A DNA stretch of 61,283 nt, taken from NCBI GenBank assembly GCA_964350265.1, contig CAYGJZ010000012.1:1-61283 (forward strand), in the 5' to 3' direction. This stretch comes from BQJD01 sp964350265 (GTDB lineage: Bacteria > Pseudomonadota > Gammaproteobacteria > Arenicellales > CAJQKF01). Below the pieces are notes generated by a model that worked only from the letters and a program-made list of their open reading frames with translations, was not told the DNA's origin and searched no databases. Shown piece by piece: positions 34,001 through 42,107 of this stretch. The position numbers were made by a program, and so were the translations under genes. Numbering within the stretch: position 1 is the stretch's first letter; each line of letters opens with the position of its first letter.

Positions 34001-34493
34001 GGCGGAACTGCGCAGCGGGCGCGGCGAAGCCGACGAGGAACCGCCCACCACCCATGCCGCCGACGTCAACCTCGGCTGCCCGGCATTGCTGCCCGAGGAC
34101 TTCATCCCCGACGTGCACACCCGGCTGGTGCTGTACAAGCGCATTGCCGCGGCCAGCGACGACGAGGAACTGCGCGAACTGCGCATCGAGATCATCGACC
34201 GTTTCGGGCTGCTGCCCGAACCGGCCGGCCGGCTGTTCGACCTGACCGCGCTCAGCCACCGGGCCGGTCGCCTGGGTATCGAGAAGATCGACCTCGGCGC
34301 CGGCGGCGGCACGTTGACCTTCGCCGAGAAGAACCCGGTGCCGCCGGAGCGCATCATCGCGCTGATCCGGGGCTTTCCCGGCACCTACCGCATGAGCGGT
34401 GGCTACCAGCTCAACGTGCGCGAGGAAATGCCGGAGGTAGAGGACCGCATCCGCCACTGCGACAGGCTGCTGGCCCGGCTGGCCACCGACTGA
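31056..34493 (+). CDS. mfd: Transcription-repair coupling factor Mfd
   Basis: 1145 aa from GTG 31056; GTG 31065 is equally possible and neither has a clear ribosome-binding site. Order: UvrB-homology module (about 30-350), RNA-polymerase-interacting domain (about 475-545, VVHENHGIGRYQGLTTLGIA), then the translocase. The translocase has Walker A GDVGFGKT from 627, DEEH 728-731, LSATPIPRTL, and the TRG-type GRVGRSHHQAFAYLL helicase motif VI. A C-terminal regulatory D7 domain follows. Removes stalled RNA polymerase and recruits UvrA. Confidence 0.98.
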   Translation: MSSVSVIQPPLPTDAQRRVGWSRLYGSAESLAIARAAQAHPGPVVVVTASARRAQMLEQELAFYGDHEASVFPDFECLPYDLFSPHQDIISGRLRILSHLPEKRRGTLLVSVANLAQRLPPPTYVLGRSIVLQVGERLDIDAFRLRLQQGAYYAVSQVAMPGEYAVRGGLVDLFPMGAQWPIRIDLFDDSIDSLRRFDPEDQRSSDQVDQVTLLPAREFPMDEAAIRTFRQNFRKAFEGDPSRQQAYREVSEGNVVAGLEFFFPLFFEQTATLFDYTPDDTLWVLDRDIDSEATRFDAEVRDRYENTALDPERRALPPERLYLSPGQLEQQLAERPAIRLADDSRRVFKLGAEVPEEAPVDSRAAVPYRALFDLIEHTSHRLLLVAETAGRRESMESILYEHDILPTLVDDWQTFLDGDMTLGLVVAQLERGARLPMLGVSVITETQLYGERVFQRRRRSARNRDPEAVIKSLAELKPGDPVVHENHGIGRYQGLTTLGIAGEVNEFLLITYRDQDKLYVPIMSLDRVSRYLGGDPDSAPLHKLGSDTWEKARKKAREKAYDVAAELLEVAALRESRPGEPLTVPADAYRDFCDRFGFEETPDQDQVIGEVLADLRSEQPMDRLVCGDVGFGKTEVALRAAFVAVHNKRQVALLVPTTLLAQQHYQTFKDRFADLPIEVELMSRFRSRKDVDKLVESLARGYPDIIVGTHRLLQGDIRFGNLGLVIIDEEHRFGVRQKEQLKKLRSEVDILTLSATPIPRTLNMAMAGLRGISMIATPPVDRLSVKTFVRPYNKALVREAVLREVHRGGQVYFLHNEVRTIERMREELTALIPEARIEVGHGQMSELELERIMRDFYHQRFNVLLCTTIVESGIDVPSANTIIINRADRFGLAQLHQLRGRVGRSHHQAFAYLLVPDMERITADARKRLDAIDSMEDLGAGFTLASHDLEIRGAGELLGESQSGTIDTVGFTLFSEYLNRAVAELRSGRGEADEEPPTTHAADVNLGCPALLPEDFIPDVHTRLVLYKRIAAASDDEELRELRIEIIDRFGLLPEPAGRLFDLTALSHRAGRLGIEKIDLGAGGGTLTFAEKNPVPPERIIALIRGFPGTYRMSGGYQLNVREEMPEVEDRIRHCDRLLARLATD

Positions 34494-34503
34494 AGTCGCG
34501 GGC

Positions 34504-34532
34504 TTGGCCTCGCGCCGTGGTCGCGGTAGATT
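34504..34532 (+). promoter_or_regulatory. Possible promoter of csiV
   Basis: TTGGCC (34504-34509), a 17-bp spacer and TAGATT (34527-34532), directly after the mfd stop and 20 bp before the csiV ATG. The leader would be very short, so csiV may also be read through from mfd. Confidence 0.35.
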
Positions 34533-34551
34533 TACCTTCCGACTCCAACCG

Positions 34552-35241
34552 ATGAAGCCAGTGCCGTCGATGCCCTCCTCCCGACTCCGACCGACCCGCC
34601 TCGCCGTATTGTGCGCGCTGCTCGCCATCGCCCTGCCGCGACTGGCGACGGCCAATACCTACGACCTGGAAATGGTGGTGTTTCTCAACCAGGCCATCGC
34701 CACCAGCGAGGTGGATCGTGTCGACCCCGAGCGCTCGGCCCGCTACAACGACCTGCTCGGCGATCGCAGCCGGCGCACCGGCACGGTGATCGCCGAGACC
34801 ATCGACGATGGCCGGCTCGGCGAGATGGCCGCTCGCCTGCGCAGTTCCGGTGGACACACGGTGGTACAGCACGTGCGCTGGCGCCAGCAGGTGGAACTGA
34901 TCGACGATGCGCCCTTCGTCGACGTCTCGGCACTGGGCCTGGGCGAGGACAGCGGCCTGCGCGGGCTGGTGCGCTTCTACCACAGCCCGCTGCTCTACGT
35001 GGACCTGCTGCTGCGCTTCACGCCGCTCACCGACGCCCTCGGCCGCCAGCCCTCGTCGCTGGAGCCGGGTGTCGCCGACTTCGAGGCGCCGCTGCAGCGG
35101 CAGTGGTTCCTGGAGGAGAAGCGACGGGTGAAGCTGAAGGAACTGCACTACTTCGACAATCCCTACTTCGGCGCCATTCTCGGCGTCTGGCCGGTGGAGG
35201 ACAGCGCTTCCAGCGAGGGCGAAACGGCGCCGGCCAGCTAG
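34552..35241 (+). CDS. csiV: CsiV-family periplasmic protein
   Basis: 229 aa from ATG 34552 (ATG 34570 also possible). Signal peptide ends near LATA-N. The mature part begins YDLEMVVFLNQA and ends with KLKELHYFDNPYFGAILGVW, two blocks characteristic of the CsiV family, whose Vibrio member binds peptidoglycan and affects cell shape. Follows mfd, as in several relatives. Its TAG is shared with the convergent phosphorylase stop in a CTAG at 35238-35241. Confidence 0.85.
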   Translation: MKPVPSMPSSRLRPTRLAVLCALLAIALPRLATANTYDLEMVVFLNQAIATSEVDRVDPERSARYNDLLGDRSRRTGTVIAETIDDGRLGEMAARLRSSGGHTVVQHVRWRQQVELIDDAPFVDVSALGLGEDSGLRGLVRFYHSPLLYVDLLLRFTPLTDALGRQPSSLEPGVADFEAPLQRQWFLEEKRRVKLKELHYFDNPYFGAILGVWPVEDSASSEGETAPAS

Positions 35242-35993
35242 GCGGGTTGCCGCAGCACCGCCGCCACCAGTTCCAGCGCGGCGGCCACGCCGTCCACCAG
35301 GCTGGCCTCGATCTCTGCCATGGTGATCTCGCCGTCGCCCCGCCCCGCCGCCATGTTGGCGACCACGCACAGCGAGGCATAGGGCAGCGCCAGCTCCCGG
35401 GCCAGCGCCGCCTCGGGCATCCCGGTCATGCCGACCAGGTCGGCGCCGTCGCGCTCCAGGCGGTCGATCTCCGCGGCGCTCTCCAGGCGCGGCCCCTGGG
35501 TGCAGGCATAGCAGCACGGTGACAGGCAGCGCAGGCCGAGGGCCTCGGCCGCGGCGCTGATCCGTCCGCGCAGGACGGCATCGTAGGGCACCGTGAAGTC
35601 GACGTGGTGGACCTCGCCGTCGTCGCCGTCGAAGAAGGTGTGGGCCCGGCCCCAGGTGTAGTCGAGCACCTGGTCCGGCAGGGCCAGGTCCGCGGGGGCA
35701 AGCCGGCTGGTGATCGCGCCCACCGCGTTCAGGGCGACGATGGCGGTGGCGCCGGCCTCGCGCAGCGCCCACAGGTTGGCGCGGTAGTTGATCGCATGGG
35801 GCGGAATGCGGTGATCACCGCCATGGCGTGGCAGGAACAGCACCGGGGCGCCGTCGACCTCGCCCGCAAGCACCGGCGAGGACGTCTCGCCGAAGGGCGT
35901 GACACCCGCCACCTGTCCGGTCACCGCCAGCGACGGCCAGCGACAGGCACCCGTGCCGCCGATGACGGCAATCAGTCCGTCGTTGCCGGGCAT
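35238..35993 (-). CDS. S-methyl-5'-thioinosine phosphorylase (MTAP/PNP family)
   Basis: 251 aa from ATG 35993. Family motifs IAVIGGTG, PRHGGDHRIPPHAINYRANL (phosphate and ribose site) and LVGMTGMPEAALARELALPY. The GMTGMPEA form, in place of the MTAP-type MTTxPE, is that of bacterial methylthioinosine phosphorylases such as the Pseudomonas enzyme. Cleaves methylthioinosine with phosphate in purine/methylthio salvage. The start lies inside the 3' end of manC (22-bp overlap), so it is the last gene of locus D. Confidence 0.88.
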   Translation of the reverse strand: MPGNDGLIAVIGGTGACRWPSLAVTGQVAGVTPFGETSSPVLAGEVDGAPVLFLPRHGGDHRIPPHAINYRANLWALREAGATAIVALNAVGAITSRLAPADLALPDQVLDYTWGRAHTFFDGDDGEVHHVDFTVPYDAVLRGRISAAAEALGLRCLSPCCYACTQGPRLESAAEIDRLERDGADLVGMTGMPEAALARELALPYASLCVVANMAAGRGDGEITMAEIEASLVDGVAAALELVAAVLRQPA

Positions 35994-37405
35994 GCCGCCT
36001 CCTCCACCCGCCCGTAGCGGTCTTCCAGTCGCACGATGTCGTCCTCGCCAAGGTAGTCGCCGGTCTGCACCTCGACCACCTCCAGCGGATCATCGCCGTG
36101 GTTGGCCAGCTTGTGGGTCATGCCGACGGGGATGTAGACCGACTCGTTGGCGGCCAGGGTCAGGGTCTCCTCGCCACGGCGCACGCTGGCGACACCGCGC
36201 ACCACCACCCAGTGCTCGGCCCGGTGATGGTGGTACTGCAGCGAGATCTCCGCCCCGGGATTGACCACCAGTCGCTTGACCTGGAAGCCCTCGCCGCGGT
36301 CGATGGACTCGAAGGAGCCCCACGGACGGTAGACCCGGGGATGCTGTTCCACCTCGCCACGCTGCTCGCTGCGCAACTGCGCGACCACCTCGCGCACCCC
36401 CTGTGCCGCGTCCAGCGAGGCCACGTAGGTCACGTCGCGGGTGTCGATGATGGCGACGTTGTCGAGCTGGTTGGCCACCACCAGCCGCTCGCCGGCGATG
36501 ACGCAGGAATTGGTCACTCCCGACAGCCGCACGTCGCCGCTGGCGACGTTGCCGTCGGCATCGTGCTCGGAGACCTGCCACACCCCCTTCCACGAACCGA
36601 CGTCGCACCAGCCGGCATCCAGCGGCACCACCATGGCCCGGTCGGTACGCTCCATCACCGCGTAGTCGATGCTGGTGTCGGTGCAGCGGTCGAAGTGCGC
36701 CGCGTCGAGAAACACCGACTCGAAGGCTTCGCGGGCCTCGTGCACGGCATCGCGGGCATGGCCGGAGATGCCCGGCTCGAAGTGTTCCAGCGCAGCCAGG
36801 TAGTGATGCGCATCGAACAGGAACATGCCGCTGTTCCAGAAGAAGTCGCCGGACTCTAGATAGCCCCTGGCGGTCTCGACATCGGGCTTCTCCACGAAGC
36901 GGCGCACCGGGCGCACCGCGCCGCTCCCCGTGGCCTGGATATAGCCGTAGCCGGTTTCCGGCGCATCCGGCGTAACGCCGAAGGTGACGAAGCCACCTTC
37001 CCTGGCCGCGTCCATCGCCGCCGACACCGCCTCGGCAAAGCGCCCGGGGGCCTTGATGACATGATCGGAGGGCAGCACCAGCAGCAGGCTCGGCAGCTGG
37101 TGCTCGATGACGTAGTGCGCCGCCGCCGCCAGTGCCGGGGCGGTGTTGCGCCCACGGGGTTCGAGCAGCAGGCGGAAGTCGTCCACCCGCTGGCGACGGA
37201 ACTGCTCGGCGGTGAGAAAGCGGAACTCCTCGTTGCAGATCGCCACCGGGATGCCGGTGCCGTCGATGCGGTGCAGCCGGGCGATGGTTTCCTCCAGCAA
37301 GGTGCCCTCGCCCACCAGGCGGTGGAACTGCTTCGGGTAGAGGGCGCGGGACAGCGGCCACAGCCGCGTGCCCGAGCCTCCGCACAGGATCACCGGGGTG
37401 ATCAT
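35972..37405 (-). CDS. manC: Mannose-1-phosphate guanylyltransferase / mannose-6-phosphate isomerase
   Basis: 477 aa from ATG 37405 (ATGA overlap with the wbpM-like stop). The N-terminal nucleotidyltransferase has VILCGGSGTRLWPLSRALYP, EPRGRNTAPALAAAA and RFVEKPD. The C-terminal cupin isomerase module runs from about 345, with YRPWGSFESIDRGEGFQVKR, QYHHHRAEHWVVV and YIPVGMTHKLANHG. Bifunctional ManC/AlgA type making GDP-mannose, the substrate of gmd in the same locus. Confidence 0.96.
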   Translation of the reverse strand: MITPVILCGGSGTRLWPLSRALYPKQFHRLVGEGTLLEETIARLHRIDGTGIPVAICNEEFRFLTAEQFRRQRVDDFRLLLEPRGRNTAPALAAAAHYVIEHQLPSLLLVLPSDHVIKAPGRFAEAVSAAMDAAREGGFVTFGVTPDAPETGYGYIQATGSGAVRPVRRFVEKPDVETARGYLESGDFFWNSGMFLFDAHHYLAALEHFEPGISGHARDAVHEAREAFESVFLDAAHFDRCTDTSIDYAVMERTDRAMVVPLDAGWCDVGSWKGVWQVSEHDADGNVASGDVRLSGVTNSCVIAGERLVVANQLDNVAIIDTRDVTYVASLDAAQGVREVVAQLRSEQRGEVEQHPRVYRPWGSFESIDRGEGFQVKRLVVNPGAEISLQYHHHRAEHWVVVRGVASVRRGEETLTLAANESVYIPVGMTHKLANHGDDPLEVVEVQTGDYLGEDDIVRLEDRYGRVEEAACPATTD

Positions 37406-39297
37406 GCCCCCGCCTCGCCGCCGGCCAGGGCATCGGGGTTGCGATCGGCGTGGTACTCCGGCACCAGTTGCCGCACCAGGTGCTCCATGCCGTCGCTGTC
37501 GAAGCGCTCCGCGCACTTGTCCAGGGCGTCGCAGGTCAGCGCCACGCTGTCCAGCGAGATGCTGCGGCTCTTCGCCAGCAGGATCTTCTCGTAGCCGGTA
37601 TCGGTAAGCTGTTCTTCGTCGTGGAACAACTGCTCGTGCAGCTTCTCGCCATCGCGCAGGCCGATGTACTCGATGCGGATATCGCGGTCGGGCTCCTTGC
37701 CGGACAATTGGATCATCTGCCGGGCCAGGTAGGCGATGTTGATCGGGTCGCCCATGTTCAGCACGTAGATCTCGCCGCCACTGCCGATGGTGGCGGCCTG
37801 CAGGATGAGCTGGCAGGCCTCGCGGATGCTCATGAAGTAGCGGGTCACGTCGGGGTGGGTGACGGTGACCGGGCCACCTTCCTCGATCTGCCGCTGGAAC
37901 AACGGCACCACGCTGCCCGCGGAGCCGAGCACGTTGCCGAAGCGCACCGTGATCATGCGTGTATCCGAGTGCCGGCTCAACGACTGGCAGTAGATTTCCG
38001 CGACCCGCTTGCTGGCCCCCATCATCGAGGTCGGATTGACCGCCTTGTCGGTGGAGATGAGCACGAACCAGCCGACGCCGAAGCGGTGCGCGGCATCGGC
38101 CACGTTGCGCGTGCCGAAGACGTTGTTGCGCACGGTTTCGCGCACCTGCTCCTCGAGCAACGGCACGTGCTTGTAGGCGGCGGCGTGAAAGACCACTTCC
38201 GGCGCACGCGACTCGATGGTGCGGAACACCGCGGCACGGTCGCGCACGTCCACCAGGCAGGGCACGATGTCCAGGTCCGGGTAGCGTCCGTTCAGCTCGA
38301 AGGCGATGGAGTACAGGTTGAACTCGCTCTGGTCGAGGATGACCAGTTGCCGCGGTTCCAGGCGGGCCACCTGGCGACACAGTTCGCTGCCGATGGAGCC
38401 ACCGCCGCCGGTGACCAGGATGGTGCGGCCAGCAAGGTTCTCGCGGATGGCATTCCAGTCCAGCGACACCTGCTTGCGCCCGAGCAGGTCGTCGATTTCC
38501 ACCTTGCGCAGGTCGGTGGAGCTGATGTGGTCGGACATCATCTCGTAGATGCGCGGCAGGATGCGGTAGGGCGCACCGGACTTGTCGCACCAGTGCACGA
38601 TGTGCTGCATCTGTTCGGCGGTAGCGGTGGGCACGGCGATGATCACCAGGTCGATGCCGAGCCGCCCCACCAGCAGCGGCAGCGTGGTGGAATCCCCCAT
38701 CACCCGTACGCCCTGCAGTTCCTTGCCGCGCTTGTCCGGGTCGTCGTCGACGAAGGCCACCGGGTCGTAGACCCGCGGATGGGCGCGATGCAGGTCGCGT
38801 ACCAGCAACTCGCCGGCAATGCCCGCACCGACGATCAGCACCTTGCGCTCGGCGGTACTGGCAATGTGCCGGTCCTTGACCAGGCGGTAGAGCAGTCTTG
38901 GCGTGGTCACCAGGATCATCAGCAGCATGCCGTGCAGCAGGAACACGCTGCGCGGCACCAGCGCAAGCCGGGTGGCGAAGAAGATGGCGATGGCCAACAG
39001 CGCGGTGCCGACCACCACCGACTTGATCAGGGCAATGATGTCGTGCAGCGAGATGAACCGCCACAGGCCGCGATGCACGCCGAAGAACAGGAAGGTGGCA
39101 AAGTGGATGGACAGCACCAGCGGGATCAGCGAGATCGCCTCGCGCAGGAACATCGGCGGGATGGTGTCCAGGTTGAAGCGCACCCAGTAGGCGAACAGCC
39201 AGGCCAGCGGGATCATCACGGCATCGTGGATGAGCACCTTCCAGCGATTGCGCAGACGACCGAGGAACTCGCCGCGACGTGGTTGCGGATCGCTCAT
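37402..39297 (-). CDS. Membrane-anchored UDP-sugar 4,6-dehydratase (WbpM/FlaA1-like)
   Basis: 631 aa from ATG 39297 (ATGA overlap with the wecA-like stop). Four N-terminal spans within about 20-140, a CoA-binding-like Rossmann domain (about 150-270, KVLIVGAGIAGELLVRDL), then the catalytic SDR with VTGGGGSIGSELCRQ, ISTDKAVNPTSMMGASKR and EYIGLRDGEKLHEQLF. The usual Tyr is replaced by Met (SMK triad), which is normal for this family. Probably makes UDP-4-keto-6-deoxy-GlcNAc, the precursor of QuiNAc, FucNAc or bacillosamine-type sugars that start the chain. Confidence 0.94.
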   Translation of the reverse strand: MSDPQPRRGEFLGRLRNRWKVLIHDAVMIPLAWLFAYWVRFNLDTIPPMFLREAISLIPLVLSIHFATFLFFGVHRGLWRFISLHDIIALIKSVVVGTALLAIAIFFATRLALVPRSVFLLHGMLLMILVTTPRLLYRLVKDRHIASTAERKVLIVGAGIAGELLVRDLHRAHPRVYDPVAFVDDDPDKRGKELQGVRVMGDSTTLPLLVGRLGIDLVIIAVPTATAEQMQHIVHWCDKSGAPYRILPRIYEMMSDHISSTDLRKVEIDDLLGRKQVSLDWNAIRENLAGRTILVTGGGGSIGSELCRQVARLEPRQLVILDQSEFNLYSIAFELNGRYPDLDIVPCLVDVRDRAAVFRTIESRAPEVVFHAAAYKHVPLLEEQVRETVRNNVFGTRNVADAAHRFGVGWFVLISTDKAVNPTSMMGASKRVAEIYCQSLSRHSDTRMITVRFGNVLGSAGSVVPLFQRQIEEGGPVTVTHPDVTRYFMSIREACQLILQAATIGSGGEIYVLNMGDPINIAYLARQMIQLSGKEPDRDIRIEYIGLRDGEKLHEQLFHDEEQLTDTGYEKILLAKSRSISLDSVALTCDALDKCAERFDSDGMEHLVRQLVPEYHADRNPDALAGGEAGA

Positions 39298-40304
39298 CCG
39301 CGCGACTCCGCCGCCGGCGCCGGACTGCGCCGTTCCACCCACAGGGCGGGCGCGGCGAGCAGCAGCACCGACACCGCCAACACCACCGCGGCCGGGGTAT
39401 CCGTGTACACCAGCAGGGAAGCCAGCAGGGCCAGCAGCAGGTTGATGACCATGATCACGGCAACGATGCGGCGCTGGTCGACGCCGGCCGTGCTGGCGCG
39501 CTGGTAGAAGTGTTCGCGGTGCGACTGCCACCACCTGGCCCGTCGTGCCATGCGCCGCAGCAGGGTAACGCTGGCGTCGGCGATGAACACGCCCATCAGC
39601 ACGAGGAAGGCCGCCACCGGGAGCTGGTAGCGCACCACCCCGGCCACCGCCAGCACCGCGATCAGCATGCCCAGGGAAAGGCTGCCGGCATCGCCCATGA
39701 AGACCCGTGCCGGATGCCAGTTGAAGCAGGCAAAGCCGGCGCTGGCGGCGGCCACCAGCACGGCGAACAGTGCCGCCGCGCCGCCGCCGGCATCGGCCAG
39801 CCACAGCGCGCTCACCGACAGCACCAGCACCGCCTGGCCGGCGGCCAGGCCATCCATGCCGTCCATGAAGTTAAACAGGTTCGTTGTCCAGACCATCGCC
39901 ACCACGATCAACGCCAGCCACGCCGCGAGCCAGGGCAGCCCGCCAACGCCGGACAATAGCATGAAGGCACTGGCCGAGGCGGTGACCACCTGCAGGGCGA
40001 GCCGAAGGATGATGCGCAGGCCGAAGCGGTCATCGGCGAAGCCCAGAAGCGCCATCGTGACGAAGGGCAGCAGCGCCCAGGGCACCAGCGTGTCGGCCAG
40101 CGACAGGGACCACGCCACGGCGAAACTGGCCAGCGCCGCGAGGACGATGGCGATGCCGCCGCCGCGGGGCACCACGTGGCGGTGCAGGCTGCGTTCGTTG
40201 GGCACGTCCGCGGGCAGGCCGAAGCCAGTGCGCAGCATCAGCCACAGCAGCACCACCGCCAGCGTGAAGGCCATGCCGATGACCAGGGCAATCGGCCACC
40301 TCAT
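39294..40304 (-). CDS. Undecaprenyl-phosphate sugar-1-phosphate transferase (WecA/WbpL-like, GT4 MraY family)
   Basis: 336 aa, about 10 membrane spans. Catalytic loops: RSLHRHVVPRGGGIAIVLAA, NLFNFMDGMDGLAAGQAVLV, VFMGDAGSLSLGMLIAVLAV and QSHREHFYQRAS (HxxH loop). Transfers an N-acetylhexosamine phosphate to undecaprenyl phosphate, the first membrane step of glycan assembly. With the WbpM-like dehydratase and the SDR-containing protein beside it, the set resembles the Pseudomonas WbpL-WbpM-WbpV group. Confidence 0.92.
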   Translation of the reverse strand: MRWPIALVIGMAFTLAVVLLWLMLRTGFGLPADVPNERSLHRHVVPRGGGIAIVLAALASFAVAWSLSLADTLVPWALLPFVTMALLGFADDRFGLRIILRLALQVVTASASAFMLLSGVGGLPWLAAWLALIVVAMVWTTNLFNFMDGMDGLAAGQAVLVLSVSALWLADAGGGAAALFAVLVAAASAGFACFNWHPARVFMGDAGSLSLGMLIAVLAVAGVVRYQLPVAAFLVLMGVFIADASVTLLRRMARRARWWQSHREHFYQRASTAGVDQRRIVAVIMVINLLLALLASLLVYTDTPAAVVLAVSVLLLAAPALWVERRSPAPAAESRG

Positions 40305-40340
40305 CGATCTGCGCCGACGGTGGCGAAGGCGGGCACGGGC

Positions 40341-42107
40341 TCACGGCCTGAACCCCCGTGGGGAAAAGTCAAAGTCGTTGTGCGCCGGGGCAATGTCAAA
40401 AACGAGGTCCTGTTCCAGGCGGTCTACCATGGCCGGCGTCAGGAAGCCGAGCCCCGGCAGTCTTCCCGCCAGCGCCAGCATCCCGCGCAATACGCCGGCG
40501 GGAAGCTTCACGAACGCCGGACGACGGGACTCCGCCGCGAAGATGCGCTCGATCATTTCTTTGAATTCAATAACTTCCGAACCCGCGAGGTCGTATAGTC
40601 TACCAAATGTGGCGGGCCGATCGAGCACCGCGAGGCAACTTTCGGCGACGTCGAGGGCATGCACCGGCTGGCGACGACCACGTCCCTCGCCCACCAGCGG
40701 AAACACGCCGAGGCGCACCAGGCGGGCCATGAAGGCGACATTGGTGTTGTTGCGGTTGCCGTAGATCATGCTCGGCCGCAGCACGGTCCACTCGGCCCCG
40801 GCCCGGGCGGCCAGTGCACGCACCCGTGCCTCGCCTTCGGCCAGTCGCGCCACCTGCGCGCGTTCCTTGGCCGAACGGCTGTGCTGCTTGATCCGCACGC
40901 TGGTGGAACCCAGCGCCACCAGCCGTCGCGGGCGCAGGCCACGCACCGCATCGGCGAAGTCGTCCAGCACCCAGATCGGCGCCAGCTGCAGCCAGCCGCC
41001 GATGCCCTGGATGCCCGCCGCCGCCAGCATCCCCGGCAGTTCCGGCCGCACCCACCAGGTCCGGCCCTGCAACTGGCCGGCGCGTTGGCCCCGGGTCACC
41101 GCCAGCAGTGGCCGGTCGGCCAGCGGCAGCAGGAAGTCCCCCACCTGGGAACTCGCCCCGGTGACCACCAGCCAGTCCGCCGGCGGCGCCTGCAGCCAGC
41201 GGTCGAGGTCGTCGAGCACCTGTCGAGGATCCGCCGCCGGGGATGCCGGCTGTCGTCGTCCGCGCAGGGCGCCGACGAGCCGGGCCAGGCGGCCCTGCAG
41301 GCCGGCCAGGGCCGCCACCAGCGGCAGCGATCCCGGCGGCAGACCGCGGCGGTGGAACTTGCCGAGGTAGCGCACCAGGCCGTCGTCCTTGTGTTCCCGC
41401 ACCACCCCGGCATCGGTGGCGCCGGAGGCGGATTTCAGGTGCACCGCCAGCGCGCGGGGCTCGAACAGCACCGCCCTGCCCCGGTCGCGCAGGCGTCGGC
41501 ACAGGTCAAGGTCCTCGAAGTGCAGGAAGTAGTCCGCGTCGAATCCGCCGATGGCCTGAAGATCGGCACGACGGGCCAGCAGGAAGGCGCCGGACACCGC
41601 GTCCACCGGCGTCGCAGCGGATGGTCGGGCCTGGTGGGTCAGGTCGATGCCGTTGTCCTTGCCGCGCAACCACGACGGCAACATGCGCCGGACCACCCGA
41701 GCGGGGGTGGGTTCCCGCCGGCGGCAACCGCGCTGCTCGCTGCCGTCGAGATTGACCACCAGCCCGCCCACCAGGCCGCTGCCGCTGGACCCGGCCAGGG
41801 TGTCGAGCAGCCGGTCCACGGCGCCGGGCAGAACGATGCAGTCGGGGTTCAGCACCAGTACCGCCTCGCCGCGGGCCACCGCCAGGCCGGCATTGACGGC
41901 GGTGGCGAAGCCGAGGTTGTCGCGGTGGCGGATCACCGGTTGCTCGAGCAACCCGTCGAGGCCGTCCAGGCTGTGATCGGTGGAGGCATTGTCGACCACG
42001 ATGCGTTCGCACCGTGCCCGGTTGCGTGCCACCGCGCGCAGGCAGGCGGCCAGCATCGGCCCGGCATTGTAGTTGACCACCACCACGCTGACGTCAATGT
42101 CCGTCAC
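40341..42107 (-). CDS. Fusion protein: family 2 glycosyltransferase plus atypical SDR
   Basis: 588 aa in one uninterrupted frame. Residues 1-about 275: GT2 (VSVVVVNYNAGPMLAACLRA, VVDNASTDHS, LVLNPDC, HFEDLDLCRRL). Residues about 312-588: NAD(P)-binding SDR (WLVVTGASSQVGDFLLPLAD, GSTSVRIKQHS 400-410, VLRPSMIYGN 442-451, QPVHALDVAES). The usual Tyr-x3-Lys is not evident, as in some WbpV-like 4-reductases and epimerases. Plausibly one half finishes the keto-sugar from the WbpM-like enzyme and the other transfers a sugar. Overlaps the upstream GT2 by 14 bp. Confidence 0.88.
   Translation of the reverse strand: MTDIDVSVVVVNYNAGPMLAACLRAVARNRARCERIVVDNASTDHSLDGLDGLLEQPVIRHRDNLGFATAVNAGLAVARGEAVLVLNPDCIVLPGAVDRLLDTLAGSSGSGLVGGLVVNLDGSEQRGCRRREPTPARVVRRMLPSWLRGKDNGIDLTHQARPSAATPVDAVSGAFLLARRADLQAIGGFDADYFLHFEDLDLCRRLRDRGRAVLFEPRALAVHLKSASGATDAGVVREHKDDGLVRYLGKFHRRGLPPGSLPLVAALAGLQGRLARLVGALRGRRQPASPAADPRQVLDDLDRWLQAPPADWLVVTGASSQVGDFLLPLADRPLLAVTRGQRAGQLQGRTWWVRPELPGMLAAAGIQGIGGWLQLAPIWVLDDFADAVRGLRPRRLVALGSTSVRIKQHSRSAKERAQVARLAEGEARVRALAARAGAEWTVLRPSMIYGNRNNTNVAFMARLVRLGVFPLVGEGRGRRQPVHALDVAESCLAVLDRPATFGRLYDLAGSEVIEFKEMIERIFAAESRRPAFVKLPAGVLRGMLALAGRLPGLGFLTPAMVDRLEQDLVFDIAPAHNDFDFSPRGFRP

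Noticed and set aside
31059..34655. Very long open frame antisense to mfd
   Set aside because: mfd on the plus strand has every family motif. The antisense frame is a by-product of high GC at third positions and encodes no recognisable domain.
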